DNA from: Pegoplata infirma
Lineage: Eukaryota; Arthropoda; Insecta; Diptera; Anthomyiidae
NCBI GenBank assembly: GCA_963921195.1
Contig: OY992537.1
Location: 91,780,736-91,844,735, forward strand
DNA: 64,000 nucleotides
Direction: 5' to 3'
The translations under genes and the position numbers were made by a program. Under the pieces are notes generated by a model. The model saw only the letters and a program-made list of their open reading frames with translations, searched no databases and was not told where the DNA came from. Positions 1 to 10,859 of the stretch are shown here, piece by piece (position 1 is the stretch's first letter; every line of letters begins with the position of its first letter).

Positions 1-258
1 AACCTATCAGAAGGACCTATCAAAAGGACCCATCCTAGGACCTATCAAAAGGACCTATCCTTGGACTTATGAAAAGGACCTATCCTTGGACCAATCAAAA
101 GGACCTATCCTAGGACCTATCAAAATTACCTATCCTTGGACCTATCAAAAGGACCTATCCTAGGACCTATCAAAAGGACCTATCAAAAGGACCTATCCTA
201 GGACCTATCAAAAGGACATATCCCTGGACCTATCAAAAGGACAAAGGACCTATGAATA
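1..258. repeat. Minisatellite of GGACCTATC modules
   Basis: Tandem array of short modules alternating 'GGACCTATCAAAA' and 'GGACCTATCCTA', giving a higher-order unit of about 25 bp. Single-base variants (CTTGGACT, CCAATC, ATTACC) show it is not freshly homogenised. It begins at or before the window edge and stops near GGACCTATGAATATT. No coding potential is visible. Confidence 0.9.
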
Positions 259-539
259 TTGAGACTAAATAAATGTCAGTGGCCAAATGTTGGCATTTTC
301 TGACCAAAATTAAGTTTAGGAATAATAAATAAGAATTGGTTGTAAAATACGATTGAAGAAAATAAGAAATTATAAAAAAAATACCTATTTAAAATGTCAA
401 AATATTCAACTTTTACATGGAAACTCAACAAAAAATTAAAATGCATTTTTAACTCCACATTACTTACGTTCCTATCAGTCGATTTTTACGTTTGAACACG
501 CAAATTAAAGCTTAAAGTCCCTCCTATTGAACAAAACAA

Positions 540-790
540 ATTGCGTAAAAAAATACCAATTCGGTCAAAAGTTATAGAGTTTTGACCGCTATCTCGCGAA
601 ATTGACCACTGTGCGGCGATACTATGGAGAGCCCGAGAACCGAAAATGGCTTCCATTTTGCTCTATCTGGCTTAGTTTCCGAGATAGCGCCATTTTAAGT
701 TTTCTTTAAATTCGGTCTTGCCTTTTATGATTGTAGAAGGCACCATTAGAGCGGTAGAAAATGATTTAATAAAACAATTTTATTAAAAAT
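540..790 (-). mobile_element. Fragment of the 'CACTCAAA' TIR element family
   Basis: The stretch 'CTATCTGGCTTAGTTTCC' with its flanks (Tctatggaga...cattttgctc, then gagatagcgccattttaagt) matches the interior of the two fuller copies at 13339-14593 and 62372-63252. Neither terminus is present, so this is a decayed internal fragment. Family membership is seen directly; exact ends are uncertain. Confidence 0.6.
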
Positions 791-1045
791 TAAAGATGTA
801 TGGGGATCGCCTTAAGGGTTGAAGGTAGAGGTTAGATATATTTTAAGAAAATATTAAGGTTGAAAAAATTACTGGGGGTTGGTCATACATTTGACTTTTC
901 AAGGGGCATCCTTGTGGCAGTTAGAGCGGTGGGAGCAATTTTATAAACATGGAATTTTGAATGTGAGCCCCTTAATGCAGTGGATTTAAGTAGTAGGATT
1001 GTTAAAAAGAAGTTGTTAAGTATAAAATTTAATTAGAGGTCTCAC

Positions 1046-1164
1046 ACTTCACTCCTCTAGGAGCAACTCCGAGGCAAGTGTGGAGTAAATGTAGTGGTAA
1101 AAGCGTATTAAAAACACCAAAAACCCCACAACTACCTCGGAGTCACTCCTAGAGGTCAGCAGTG
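1046..1164. mobile_element. Small hairpin MITE
   Basis: An inverted repeat pairs 'CCTCTAGGAGCAACTCCGAG' on the left with 'CTCGGAGTCACTCCTAGAGG' on the right; the arms are separated by about 70 bp. The element is far less AT-rich than its surroundings, and each arm also contains a small internal palindrome (CTCCTAGGAG-like). There is no coding content. Non-autonomous foldback element is an inference from structure only. Confidence 0.6.
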
Positions 1165-2340
1165 TAAATCCGATCCCCATTAACTTTTACCCCGCAACTT
1201 TCTTCTGAACAAACCTACTCGTACACAATGACTATTATAAAAAATTCAGTTAAAATTCTAGAATAAATTCTTTCCACGATCTTTCTCATAATTGTATTAG
1301 TATTGTCAGTGTTGGTGAAGTAAAAACAAAAACGTAAATTAACGTTTGCTGTCAAAAGTCTGCAATGGAGTGTATTTAATATTTTTCAGCGTGTTTTAAC
1401 TTTTCATGTTGTGTCATCGTCATCATCATCATCATCATCCTCCTCATCATGATCAGCAATATACCCCGGACGGGGGTACATATTTACGCTATGTACGTGC
1501 ATACTTATTGTCCGCGGACAGACGGGTTAACTTCAGTCGCCACAACAACACCAACAAACACAGAAAGCAACTACACACTAAAAAAAAAAGTAATGCATTG
1601 AAGCATACATAACAATGATTCAAGCAAATAATAAAATTAAAAACGAAAAACAAAAAATTAACTTTTATTCTTTAACTCAAAGTTTAGTGCTTAAAAGCAT
1701 TTGTGGCAAATTTTCGACAAATAAACCCTCGACATAACTTCTCAACATATTATAAAAAACAACTTTAGCCTAATGAAAGAGTAACAACGTAGAAGGTGGT
1801 GAAACACAAAAGAAGCTTTATGTGGCACTATGGGCTGGAAAATATCTATTAAGTTATGGTTAAAAAATTTACTAGAAAGGGTGTCAGTCAAATGGTTGAC
1901 AAGGATCTTTCAATCAAGTGAACGAATTAAATTCGGATGTTCCGAATCTTTTACACTCTCCCAAACGTTAAAAAAATAAAGGTGGGTTTTTGGGTGGGAA
2001 CACCTTCACCATCACGATAAATGTTAACAAATTTTTTCATTTAGCTTTTTGCGCCAAATAAATACATTTGTATCATAACTTTAAACTATTTATTTTATCC
2101 ACGTCCTCAATAGGGGGCTCGCCGAAAGAAACGACATTTTTAACGTGCGGGACTTTGATATTTTTCGAGCATAAAAATGTTTCACTTGTTTAATAAAAAA
2201 CATGTAGATAAAAATCAGTTATTCAGAGGTTGGTTTAGTTCTTAAGGGGAACCGATTTCCTGCTTTTACGGGAAGCTAAATCTGGATTTGTAACTTGGAT
2301 TATAATTCACCCGCTGGTGAATAAAAAAATGTTTCACCAG
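1165..2340. other. Gene-free AT-rich stretch with a CAT microsatellite
   Basis: No protein-like or RNA-like signal found. A CAT/CTC trinucleotide tract lies at 1408-1452. A small inverted pair 'CACCCGCTGGTGAA' / 'TTTCACCAGCTG' lies near 2308-2345. A related ATAAAAATGTTTCA(C/T)TTGTTTAA stretch recurs near 2171 and 62205, hinting at an old dispersed repeat. Confidence 0.5.
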
Positions 2341-2349
2341 CTGTAGAAC

Positions 2350-2548
2350 GTTACATAAATATTTTTTTTTTAATTTTTTTATATTTTTTTCATCAAAATT
2401 TTGTTTTTTATCAAAAATATTTTTTCATCAAAAGATTTTTTTTTTCATCAAATAAATTTTTTTTTCAACAAAAATTTTTCTTTTTTGATAAAAATCTTTA
2501 TTTTTCATCAAAAATAATTTTTTTATCAAAAATCTTTTTATACCCTCC
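2350..2548. repeat. T-rich degenerate minisatellite
   Basis: About eight imprecise repeats of 'TTTTTTCATCAAAAA' variants with unit length near 25 bp. One inverted unit (TTTTTTGATAAAAA) occurs in the middle. It abuts a DINE-like terminus at its right edge, as the internal variable tracts of that family do elsewhere in the window. Confidence 0.65.
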
Positions 2549-2580
2549 ACTCTAGTGATAGAGAGTATATCGTTGGCTGG
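2539..2580 (+). mobile_element. Stub of a DINE-like family 1 element (5' end only)
   Basis: Carries the diagnostic terminus 'TACCCTCCACTCTAGTGATA' followed by gagagtatat, then diverges at once. The rest of the element is missing, apparently lost or replaced where the LINE remnant begins at about 2650. Confidence 0.7.
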
Positions 2581-2799
2581 CCTTAATGAAGGCCTATGTG
2601 TAGTTTTAAAAAATCTAAAAAAAAATATGTGGGCATCCAGTTAAACAAGTTCTAAAAGCATTGGTTGAGTTCCATGGTTACCACTTCAGTCCACGTGGCG
2701 AAGAGCATGGCCAAAAAGTTCTTCAGGGTTGGCAGATAGCTGTTTAGATGTTCCTCCAGGCTTTGATAGCCCTGTCTGTGCACAATATCAGTTTCAGCC

Positions 2800-3130
2800 C
2801 TGGAGGTGGGGTCGGAATTTTAAAGATGAAGATGTTGAACAGGATGGAGGAGAGGACCCCCCTGTGGAACACCCAGTTTATTTCAACTAAAGCCTGACCT
2901 GGAATCTCTGAATTCGCCAACCATCTTTTGTGTGGGCGTTTGGGAGTGTAGAGTCATATAGGTCTTGCAATAGCTCCGTGTGGCGGACCGTGTCGAAGAC
3001 CTTTGACAGATCTAGAGCGACCACTATAGTTCTCCCATGTGGTCGCTTACTGTTAAAGACTCCGGCTATGGCTGTCGTCATGTCGCACAGCGCAGTCGTT
3101 GTGCCGTGCTCTGAACGAAATCCATATTAA
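2800..3130 (-). pseudogene. LINE reverse transcriptase fragment
   Basis: The minus strand encodes a degenerate RT palm. 'ALDLSKVFDTVRHTELLQDL' is the motif A region (consensus DLSKAFDTV), preceded by 'FRSEHGTTTALCDMTTAIAG', the conserved GFR..hSTttal segment. Downstream, out of frame, the sequence 'LSSILFNIFIFKIPTPPPGL' is recognisable as the motif B region (VPQGGVLSPxLFNIYI). Multiple frameshifts separate the blocks. Same element as the endonuclease at 3439-4227. Confidence 0.8.
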
Positions 3131-3438
3131 TGGTCTGCCATGGGGAAACTCTCCCTAAGCAAAGGAAGAAGGTTTAAAGTCGGTTTAAAGGCAACACAGC
3201 ACCTTAGGGAGTCGAGCGGCGTGCCACTCTCGAATGTGAGTGTGGGTCTTTCGCTTCTACGGGGATTGGAAAGGTTCTTAATAGAACCAAGGCCGTTTCG
3301 AACTTTTACCCGACTCCTTAAGGTTCCTTAACCACAGGTCTTTGCAGTGCACAGAGACTACAGCATCAATCTCGGCGCTCAGTTGCCTTAAACGTGGGTT
3401 CAATGCATTTTCCCTTCTTATGGCATCTCGTCTGTCTG

Positions 3439-4227
3439 CTAGACGACATGCCTCGGGGAGAAGTTTCGGCGCATTTTAGCAATGCAGCCCGCCGGAATGC
3501 AGCGGGATTTCGCGTCAACCGGGATCTTTCGTATGTTCCTCTCTCCTTCTAAATCTGTCGAGGGAGAGGTCAATTGTCCGAACTGTAATTCTGACATCTT
3601 CTTAAATCTGACCCAATCCACAAAAATCCGTTCTTCAGCTGATATAAAGTCCAGACTTTGTGAGATCTTTACGGAGTTCGGGATGTGATCAGAGTTGTGG
3701 GCGATGTCTCCATGCCAGGTGGTGAAGGCTACAAGGTACGGACTAACTTTCGGAAGATCTGGTGAGCTGCGACAGTTTGCGGTGATGTTAGTAGGGTGCA
3801 TCTCATTAATGAAACAGTAATTTGTGCCATCGATTTGTTCGGCAAAGATGTTTCCTCTCGCATTATTTTCCAGCTCAGAATGCCAGCTATAATGGTCAGC
3901 GTTTAGGTCACCGAGTATGTTTCTGTTGTCGCCCTCCATTAAAAATTCAATGGAAGGGCGATATCCTGAACGGCAGGCCGCTGTCGGAGGGATGTAGATA
4001 TTCATAATCTCAACCTCTCCAAATCGAACGGCGTTTCCCTGGAGTTCCAAGTGATCGTCGTTCGATGTGATGGAGAGCGGCCGGAAGTTAACGGAGTCAT
4101 GGACCAGAAAAGCAAGGCCGTCTCCTTTGTCTCTCTTACGGTCTTGCCTTGTGACACTGTAGCTTGAGTAAAAAATCTGTATGTATGAATTCGTACACGT
4201 GGTTTCTTTTATTTGGTTGAATTTCAT
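3439..4227 (-). pseudogene. LINE endonuclease (APE/exonuclease-phosphatase fold) remnant
   Basis: A 262-codon open stretch corresponding to the target-DNA-nicking endonuclease of a LINE ORF2. Visible motifs, N to C: 'KGDGLAFLVHDSVNFRPLS' near residues 35-53, 'EIMNIYIPP' near 74-82, 'NILGDLNADHYSWHS' near 103-117 (the catalytic GDxNAxH signature), 'DGTNYCFINE' near 133-142, and 'NSDHIPN' near 178-184, a decayed SDHxP active-site motif. The expected N-terminal LxxQE/ET(W) segment is absent. The first Met lies in unrelated sequence and is only the longest-ORF start. The C-terminus runs into the ORF2 linker ('AGCIAKMRRNFSPRHVV'). Truncated and not expected to be functional. Confidence 0.85.
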
Positions 4228-4376
4228 AGAGACTTAAAATTACGCATTAATGTATTTTTGCAAAAAAAAAATGCAAACGAATATATTCAGCCTTGTCACA
4301 GAAAAATAAAATATATCAAAAAACAGCTTTTAATTCTATTTAAATAGACTTTTTCTGTAGTACGTCTCATTATTTT

Positions 4377-5108
4377 TATACCCTCCACTCTAGTGATAGA
4401 GGGTATATATAATTTTGTCATTCCGTTAGTACTTAACACCTCGAAATATTGGTCTAGGACCCCATAAGGTATATATATTCATGATCCTCGATCGGTTTCA
4501 GACGATCTAGCGATGTCTGTCCATACGTCCGTCCGTCTGTCTGTCTGTCTGTTGAAAACACGCTAACTTTTGAAAGACTTTACGGAGGCTCCTGAAGTTT
4601 GACATATTTGTTGGGCATTTACATGGTCAGGTTGGTATTATTATCAAAAGACTGAATTTCGGCAAGGGTTTTTCGTGAATTTACGAGATAAAAAACATGA
4701 TAACTTTCGAAAGGCAATTCTGAGGATGCTGAAGCTTGGCACATATATTTGTCGTTTGGGCTGGTTCATATTGAATTTAAGCCAAATCGGTCCAGTGGTT
4801 CAAAAGTTATTAGCAAACCCGTAAATTTCAACGTTTTTAGTTTCACCTTAAATTCACGTGTTGAAAGCTTGTTAAACATGTTTTAAAAACATTGAAAAAA
4901 TACACTCGAAACAAATTTAACACTCAAAAAAATCTAACACTCAAAAAAAAATTTAGTAAATAATTTTTTTTTTTTGGAAAAAATAAAATATTTACAATCA
5001 AAAATTTAATTTTTTTTTTTTAACGTTAGAAAATTTACTATCCCTTAAAAAGGGCATTGTGGAGGGTATTCATAGATTCGGCAAAGTCGAATTTAACTTT
5101 TCTACTTG
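4377..5108 (+). mobile_element. DINE-like / mini-me-like family 1 element, near full length
   Basis: Begins with the 'TACCCTCCACTCTAGTGATA' terminus and continues through TTGTCATTCCGT, the GTCY tract (GTCCGTCCGTCTGTCTG near 4527-4550) and repeated CTTTCGAAAG-containing modules. It ends with 'GGGCATTGTGGAGGGTATTC' then 'GAATTTAACTTTTCTACTTG'. Other copies in this window: 14595-15047, 37597-38866, 52203-53338 and 59567-60405. The two ends share an inverted GGAGGGTAT/ATACCCTCC motif that can form a subterminal hairpin. GTCY microsatellites inside fly mini-me/DINE-1 elements are established knowledge; the match here rests on memory of that structure. Confidence 0.8.
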
Positions 5109-6830
5109 CTTTATTTCGTTTTTCCCCAATTATGTACCTTTTGGACCCATAGTGTTCAATAAAGAGACACACACATTAAAGATCAACATTAAAATGTATG
5201 AACAATAAAATAAGTATGAATCTGTGCTTCTCATTTGCACTTGGAGCAACAAATAAAAACAACAACAGCAACAACGACAAAAAGATACATTTTTCGTAAG
5301 TTTATTTTGACATGACAAGATAACGACAGGCAGCCACAGTACTCATACACAGCATCATCCTCATCATCGTCCTCCTCATTCCATAATCTCACATACATAA
5401 ACAAATGTATTCACAAAAGTAATTCAACCATAAGTATCCTCTCGTTGAACACATACTCCAACCAGCCAACCAACCATCTATCCATTCAACCAACCACAAT
5501 CAACACTAACTCCAATGGCATTCTCAAGCTTTGACCAACATCCCAAAATATACAAAATAAAAACTTTACTTTGGTTAAGTGTTTTTATTTAATTTTCATT
5601 AACTACTGTCTGCTGGATAGTATTGTGAAAAAGGTTCCCCACCCCACCGTCGTCATCACCAACATTTGGTGTCCCTCAAATCATAGAAATACTCAGAGTA
5701 AACAACAACATTATTGCATGATGGAACAACCGCAATAAAAGTACAAAAAAAAAAACACAAAAAGGTTCTTGAGAATCCTAAAAATAAAAAAAATAAATAA
5801 AAAAGGTATGAAAGATAGTTGTATATAGAAAATAACTTAACTTATTTCCAAGAAATTGCAAATTATTTTTGCTGCTTTCGAGTGAGCGCCTGCGCCACTG
5901 TTCACATCTCATCAAATGAGGACAGTGGAATAGAATTTTTTATAAGGAATTTTAAAAAGATTCCATGTTGATATATTTTTTGTTTAGTTACTTTATTGGA
6001 ATTTATATTGACCTATAATTAAGAATTATATTTTTAAGCGAAGAGTATTAATTAAGTCGAAGTTTATTTTTAAAAGTTTACACATTTTTGTTTCTGAGAC
6101 ATTTTGGTTATGGGAGAATTCAGGTCAAATCGCACAGAAAAGTGTCATGTTTGAATTTGTCACCTACGCGTAGGTGATCAATTCTTTTACTCTTTTACTT
6201 CACTTATTGTTAGAAACGGAACTTACAAAAAGTACTTTTTCCAGAATGTTTTCTTTTACCGAAGGACCCTACATTTCCAATTTCAAGATTGTATAACCAT
6301 TCACAGAATCGTCAAATTTAAATCAACAAACAGCAATTGTAAATCAACCAAGCATGATATTAACCAAACATTTAATAAAAACGGCCGCCTGTTAGTCTAT
6401 AATACAAAACTTCGATTTTGTTTTTAACAAACTCAGTCAAGTAATTGTATTTCAAAATTATTTTATCATGTCAACAAATAGTTTTTGTGTTTGTTGAATT
6501 TCTTTGTTGAAAAAAATACGATTTTTTTCGTTTGTCAGATCAACAAATTGTGTTTTTTGAATTTCTTTGTTGAAAAAAAAATTAAGATTTTGTACGTTTG
6601 TCAATACATTTTTAGAGAACTATTACAAACTCATTTATCAATTTTTTTAAATTTTTTTTTCAACAATCAATATTTAAAAACGTTAGTTGATATCACAAAT
6701 TTCCGTATAGGAGTACTTTCAGTGAAAAAGTTAATTGTATTCACAAATATGGGGGTCAATATAACAACTCGTTTTTTCTGTGCAACGGAAATTTTAAAAA
6801 GTGCGTTCTTAAGAATGTTTTCTTTTACCA
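5109..6830. other. Non-coding stretch with low-complexity tracts and one tandem duplication
   Basis: No protein similarity recognised. Contains CAT/CTC-rich patches (5345-5380), CCAACCA-rich sequence (5459-5500), and a direct duplication of about 65 bp at 6484-6545 and 6549-6612 (shared TTGAATTTCTTTGTTGAAAA). The phrase AGAATGTTTTCTTTTACC recurs near 6244 and 6812. The CACTGTTCACATCTCATC segment near 5896 is the least AT-rich part but gives no usable ORF. Confidence 0.5.
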
Positions 6831-6831
6831 T

Positions 6832-8563
6832 TAGAGCGGAGTGAATTGTTCGGACCAAAATTTTTGACAAAATCGTCTAGGATATTTGGATTCTGCATAA
6901 AATTCTAAGAAAAAATGCCGAACAAACCATGACTCAAAAATCAGTTTTGACCCCCCCAATTTTCAAAAATAATTTTGTACGATATACGCCTTTTCCATCA
7001 ATCAGCACGAGAAAAAGGGAATCATTTTTTAAAAATCACAAAATATGAAAAGTGGTGTAGTTTGATGAGTGATAACTTCTTAAGTAAATATCTGATTTTA
7101 AAAATCAAAATTGAAATTAAAAGCTTCAGTCCTCTACATTAAACGTGAAAGTTAAAAAAAAAATGTGTCATTAAAAAAATGCATTTTAAATGCAAATGCA
7201 TTTTTTGAGTGTATTTTCGTCAACTTTTACCTCTTATAATTTTTTTTTTAATTAACATATTATGAAAGTATGACATTTTTACAAAAAAAATCAGTCATCA
7301 TTTTAAAAGGACATAAAAGTCTGCTATTTTTGATATTTTTTTGAAATTATGCTCATATAAAAAGAAAAATATTTTTTTTTTAATTTTAAATGATTTTTGG
7401 ATTTTCAAATTCTTTATCGATGACATCGATTCGATGTACTTTAAAGATCTATAACTCCTTAAGTAAATATCGGATTTTGATAATCAAAATTGAAATTAAA
7501 AGCTAAAATCCACTACTTTAAACGAAAAAGTTCAAAAAAATTGTAGCAATAAAAGAGTGAATTTTTAATGCACTCAAAAATTTCATTTGCATTTAAAATT
7601 ACTTTTTGTATTGAGAAATTTTTTGAGCTTTTCAGTTTAAAGTAGAGGATTTTAGCTTTCCATTTCAATTTTGATTTTAGAAATCCGATATTCACTTAGG
7701 GAGATACGGCTCTTTAAAGTATATTAATAAACAATTTAAAAAAGATTTATTTACAAAATTTTGAAAAACCAAAAAAATCTATCTTTTTTTTATTTTTATA
7801 TGGAAAAAAATTATCAAAATTTTTAAAAAAATATTAAAAATAAAAGACCTTTGTGTCCCATAAAAATAATGACTGATTTTTTCTCTTAAAATGACAAATT
7901 TGAATAATATGTTAATTTAAAAAAAATCAAAAGGGACAAAAGTTGACGAAAATGCACTCAAAAAATGCATTGCATATAAAATAAAATTTTTGGATGACAC
8001 AATTTTTTTACTTTTATGTTTAAAGAAGAGGTCTTAAGCTTTCAATTTGAATTTTGATTATAAAAATCCGATATTTACTTAAGAATCTATAGCTCTTCAA
8101 ACTACACCACTTTTTAATTTTTTGTGAATTTTAAAAAATTAAAATCGCGAATAAAATCGCGAGTTTTTGGAATTTAATTAAACTGTAAATGGGAATGACT
8201 AAAAGACTCCTTAGAGTATCTGCCTTCATAAAAAAAAAAAATCTGGAGACCCAAGTCCAGATTTTTGTTTTTTAGCGCCCTCTAGCGGCGGTTTAGAGCA
8301 AAATAAATATCAAATATGGATTCCCCGTACCCAAAAATACCAGGTTCACCTCTTAATACAAAATAAAACCAACATTTATTAGTAAAACAACATTCCAAAT
8401 AATAAGCCCAGCAAAAAAAGTCGTGCAAAATTATTTTTGAAAATTGGGGGGGTCAAAACTGATTTTTGAGACATGGTTTGTTTGGCATATTTTCTTAGAA
8501 TTTCATGCAGAATCCGAATATGCTAGACGATTTTGTCGAAAAAAAATTACCCCGCCCTAACCT
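6832..8563. mobile_element. Palindromic element P1 (1.7 kb foldback)
   Basis: The left arm (from about 6850: GACAAAATCGTCTAGGATAT, then CAGTTTTGACCCCCCCAATT) is repeated inverted at the right (AATTGGGGGGGTCAAAACTG near 8443, then ATATGCTAGACGATTTTGTC near 8519). Inside are four copies, two per orientation, of an 85-bp module containing 'AAGTAAATATCGGATTTTGA' (about 7080, 7455, 7680 and 8070), so smaller palindromes sit within the larger one. The right arm holds about 280 bp (8160-8440) absent from the left arm, presumably a later insertion. There is no ORF. Tips read TTAGAGCGG and CCGCCCTAA. Confidence 0.85.
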
Positions 8564-8589
8564 ATGTTCATACCGAATTTCAAGTTTCT

Positions 8590-9865
8590 TAAATCACACT
8601 GTGCTACAAAAAACACAAAATCGAATATACTTTTAAAATGAGGTAGTAAGGGTTGTAGGTCTCGTCAAAAAGATTACAAAAATGCCCATCAAACTTGCCA
8701 GACACCCTCAAGTTTTAAAGTTATTGTCAAAAAACGTTTTTTTGGGACTTTTCTCACTAAACCACGTGTAACTTAAACATTTTTCAACCGATTTTTAATT
8801 TTTCAACTGTTTTGGATAGAAGAAGGATAGGCCTTTACATGTGTGTGAATTGGTCTATAAATATAAGAAAGATATGTATTGATTTTTTCAACAATACCTA
8901 ATTTTTTTGTTATTTTTTGAAAAATTTTTGAGTTTATCGATTTTTTTCTGCTATATTTCGTTCAACAATATTTATATTTATAAACGTATTCTTAAAAAAA
9001 ATTTAATTGTGAATTAAAAAATAAAATTAAGATTTTGCATGAAATTGCCGTTCGGACATCCCAGGCATAAAAAATAAAACAATAAACGAACATACTGAGA
9101 GGTCGCGTATCAATATTTTAAAGGTTTTTGGCCACCTGAATTCGAATTTGACCTTGAAATTGCGCTATCTTATTAAGTTTTTGATATATCAGTTTATGTT
9201 TAATATCTCAAAAACCTGACGCGATAGAGCAATTTAAAGGCCAGATTCGGATTCAGCACGCCAAAAACCTTTAAAAATATTGTACATTACCTTTTATGAT
9301 AAATTAATATTTTTTGCCTGGGTTATCTAAACGGCGATTTCCTGAAAAATCTTAATTTTCTTTAAAAAGAAAATTTAAAATTAAAAATTTAGAAAAATTA
9401 TCACAACTCTGTCAATTCTTATCTGATTTTTACAGGATAAAGCTCATCGAATTCACGACTAAATTTTCTTTAAAAGTATGTGTATAAATATAAAGGTTGT
9501 TGAACGAACTATAGCAGAAAAAAATCGATAAACTCGAAAAATTTTCAAAAAATAACAAAAAAATTAGATATTATAGAAAAAATCAATAGATATCTTTCTT
9601 ATATGTGTAGACCAATTGACACACATGGAAAGCCCTATCCTTCTTCTATCTAAAACAGTTAAAAAAATTAAAATCGGTTGAAAATTTTCTGAATTACACA
9701 AGGTTTAGTGAGCAAAGTCCCAAAAAAACGTTTCTTGACATTAACTCTAAAATTTGAGGGTGTCTGGCAAGTTAAATGGGCATTTTTGTGATCTACTCGA
9801 CAAAACCAACAACCTATACCATGTCACATTAGAAGAATTTTTTCACTGTAGCACAGTGTCATTAT
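8590..9865. mobile_element. Palindromic element P2 (1.3 kb foldback) with tip CACTGTGCTACA
   Basis: Near-perfect inverted arms of roughly 450-630 bp. The tip 'CACTGTGCTACA' (about 8596) pairs with 'TGTAGCACAGTG' (about 9847). Further pairs are 'TGCCAGACACCCTCAAGTTT' with 'AAATTTGAGGGTGTCTGGCA', and AGAAGAAGGATAGG with CCTATCCTTCTTCT. A TCA trinucleotide flanks both ends and could be a target-site duplication. The element directly abuts P1. No protein-coding sequence. The centre (9060-9322) looks like a second, nested inverted-repeat unit. Confidence 0.85.
9060..9322. mobile_element. Nested CCCAGGCA-tipped unit at the centre of P2
   Basis: Termini 'CCCAGGCATAAAAAAT' and 'ATTTTTTGCCTGGG' are inverted. 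Inside, 'TTTAAAGGTTTTTGGC' pairs with 'GCCAAAAACCTTTAAA'. The same CCCAGGCA tip marks the 1-kb element at 57952-58953 and a solitary end near 11133, so this is probably a separate family inserted at the P2 axis. Confidence 0.6.
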
Positions 9866-10174
9866 CTTAGAAAATAGAAGAATTACTAGTAGTACACTTT
9901 TAAACCCTTTTATCCCCCTAAGAAACGGAATTGTCAACATTTTTTAGCTGTATGAAAAAATAATATCAATAATTTTTTTTGCCATGTAACCCACGGTTAT
10001 ATTTTACTTTTTAGTCAAAATTAAGTTATTTCTACGTTGTTTTATAATTGTAAATTATTTGTTTTTTGAAAATTTCAGAGTATCTTTTCATCTTTTGTAA
10101 AGTCTTAGTTACAAAATTAAAATTAATGTCGCATCACATCTCATCATATGTAATCTTTAACTTATTAACTTGCA

Positions 10175-10360
10175 CACAGAGAAATTTGTCGTTAATCTGC
10201 TAAATGAGTTGTAGAACAATCGGGGTTTGACGGTTTTCAATTTCTATACCGTTGATTAAAAAAAAATAATATATTAAACTACTATTTGATAATGTTGAAA
10301 TTTGACACTGCCGGAATTATTTAAATACAGTGATATTTGCTTATTGCATTTTTCTCTGTG
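10175..10360. mobile_element. Short MITE with CACAGAGAAA termini
   Basis: Inverted termini 'CACAGAGAAA' and 'TTTCTCTGTG' bound 186 bp of AT-rich sequence without coding potential. The tips resemble, but differ from, the CACAGAAA tips of the M1 family. No clear target-site duplication. Confidence 0.55.
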
Positions 10361-10399
10361 TATTTACCTTTTTTATGTTGTTTATTTAAATTATTGAGC

Positions 10400-10850
10400 C
10401 CAGCCAAAAAGTATAGAATAAATAAGAGTATTCTTCCGCTAAATTTCAGAGGCACTCCTCTCTGGAATTTTGGTCCTTAAATCGGCTTATCTCGAGCATG
10501 TTTTGACAGAAAAAAATTAGGAAAAAAGTGATAAAACACATCGAAAAGTGAAAAAACACATCGAAAAGACAAAAAAACTCATCGAAAAGGTAAAAAAACT
10601 CATCGAAGAAGAGAAAAAATAAAGAGGAATTAAAGAAAACACATCGAAGAAAAAAAAAGACAAAGAAGAAATAAATATGAAAATGTCAAACTAAAAGGAA
10701 TGTCAGATATTCAGTGAGAGGATTCGAGCAATTCCATGAGAGGATGAGAGCTAATAGTACGCTAATTAAAGACTTTTTGAAATAATCCGACTTGTTAGTA
10801 AACTACTAATGGGACGAATACTCTTATTTATTCTATACTTTTTGGCCCAG
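10400..10850. mobile_element. MITE with ~36-bp inverted termini and internal 20-bp repeats
   Basis: Left end 'GCCAAAAAGTATAGAATAAA' followed by TAAGAGTATTC is repeated inverted at the right end (GAATACTCTTA then 'TTTATTCTATACTTTTTGGC'). Between them, 10520-10665 is a short tandem array of 'AAAAACACATCGAAAAG' variants. A short CTCCTCTCTGGA hairpin follows the left terminus. No protein. The duplicated flank appears to be CCA, but this is ambiguous because the flank is repetitive. Confidence 0.75.
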
Positions 10851-10859
10851 CCTATTATA

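Larger units (their letters stand above)
2650..4230 (-). mobile_element. Decayed, 5'-truncated non-LTR retrotransposon (LINE, APE-type)
   Basis: On the minus strand, from high to low coordinates, the order is endonuclease, linker, then part of a reverse transcriptase, as in ORF2 of jockey-superfamily LINEs. The region is visibly more GC-rich than its flanks. Most of the N-terminal RT fingers are missing: the linker runs straight into the 'RPHGRTIVVALDLSKVFDTV' region. The GVPQG-like region is damaged, and what should follow (the YADD box) is degenerate. A DINE-like element lies immediately upstream of its 5' side. Assignment to the jockey clade is likely but not proven. No target-site duplication was found. 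Confidence 0.85.

Noticed and set aside
1406..1612. ORF starting with a run of histidines
   Set aside because: It is a translation of the CAT microsatellite followed by ordinary AT-rich sequence; no domain.
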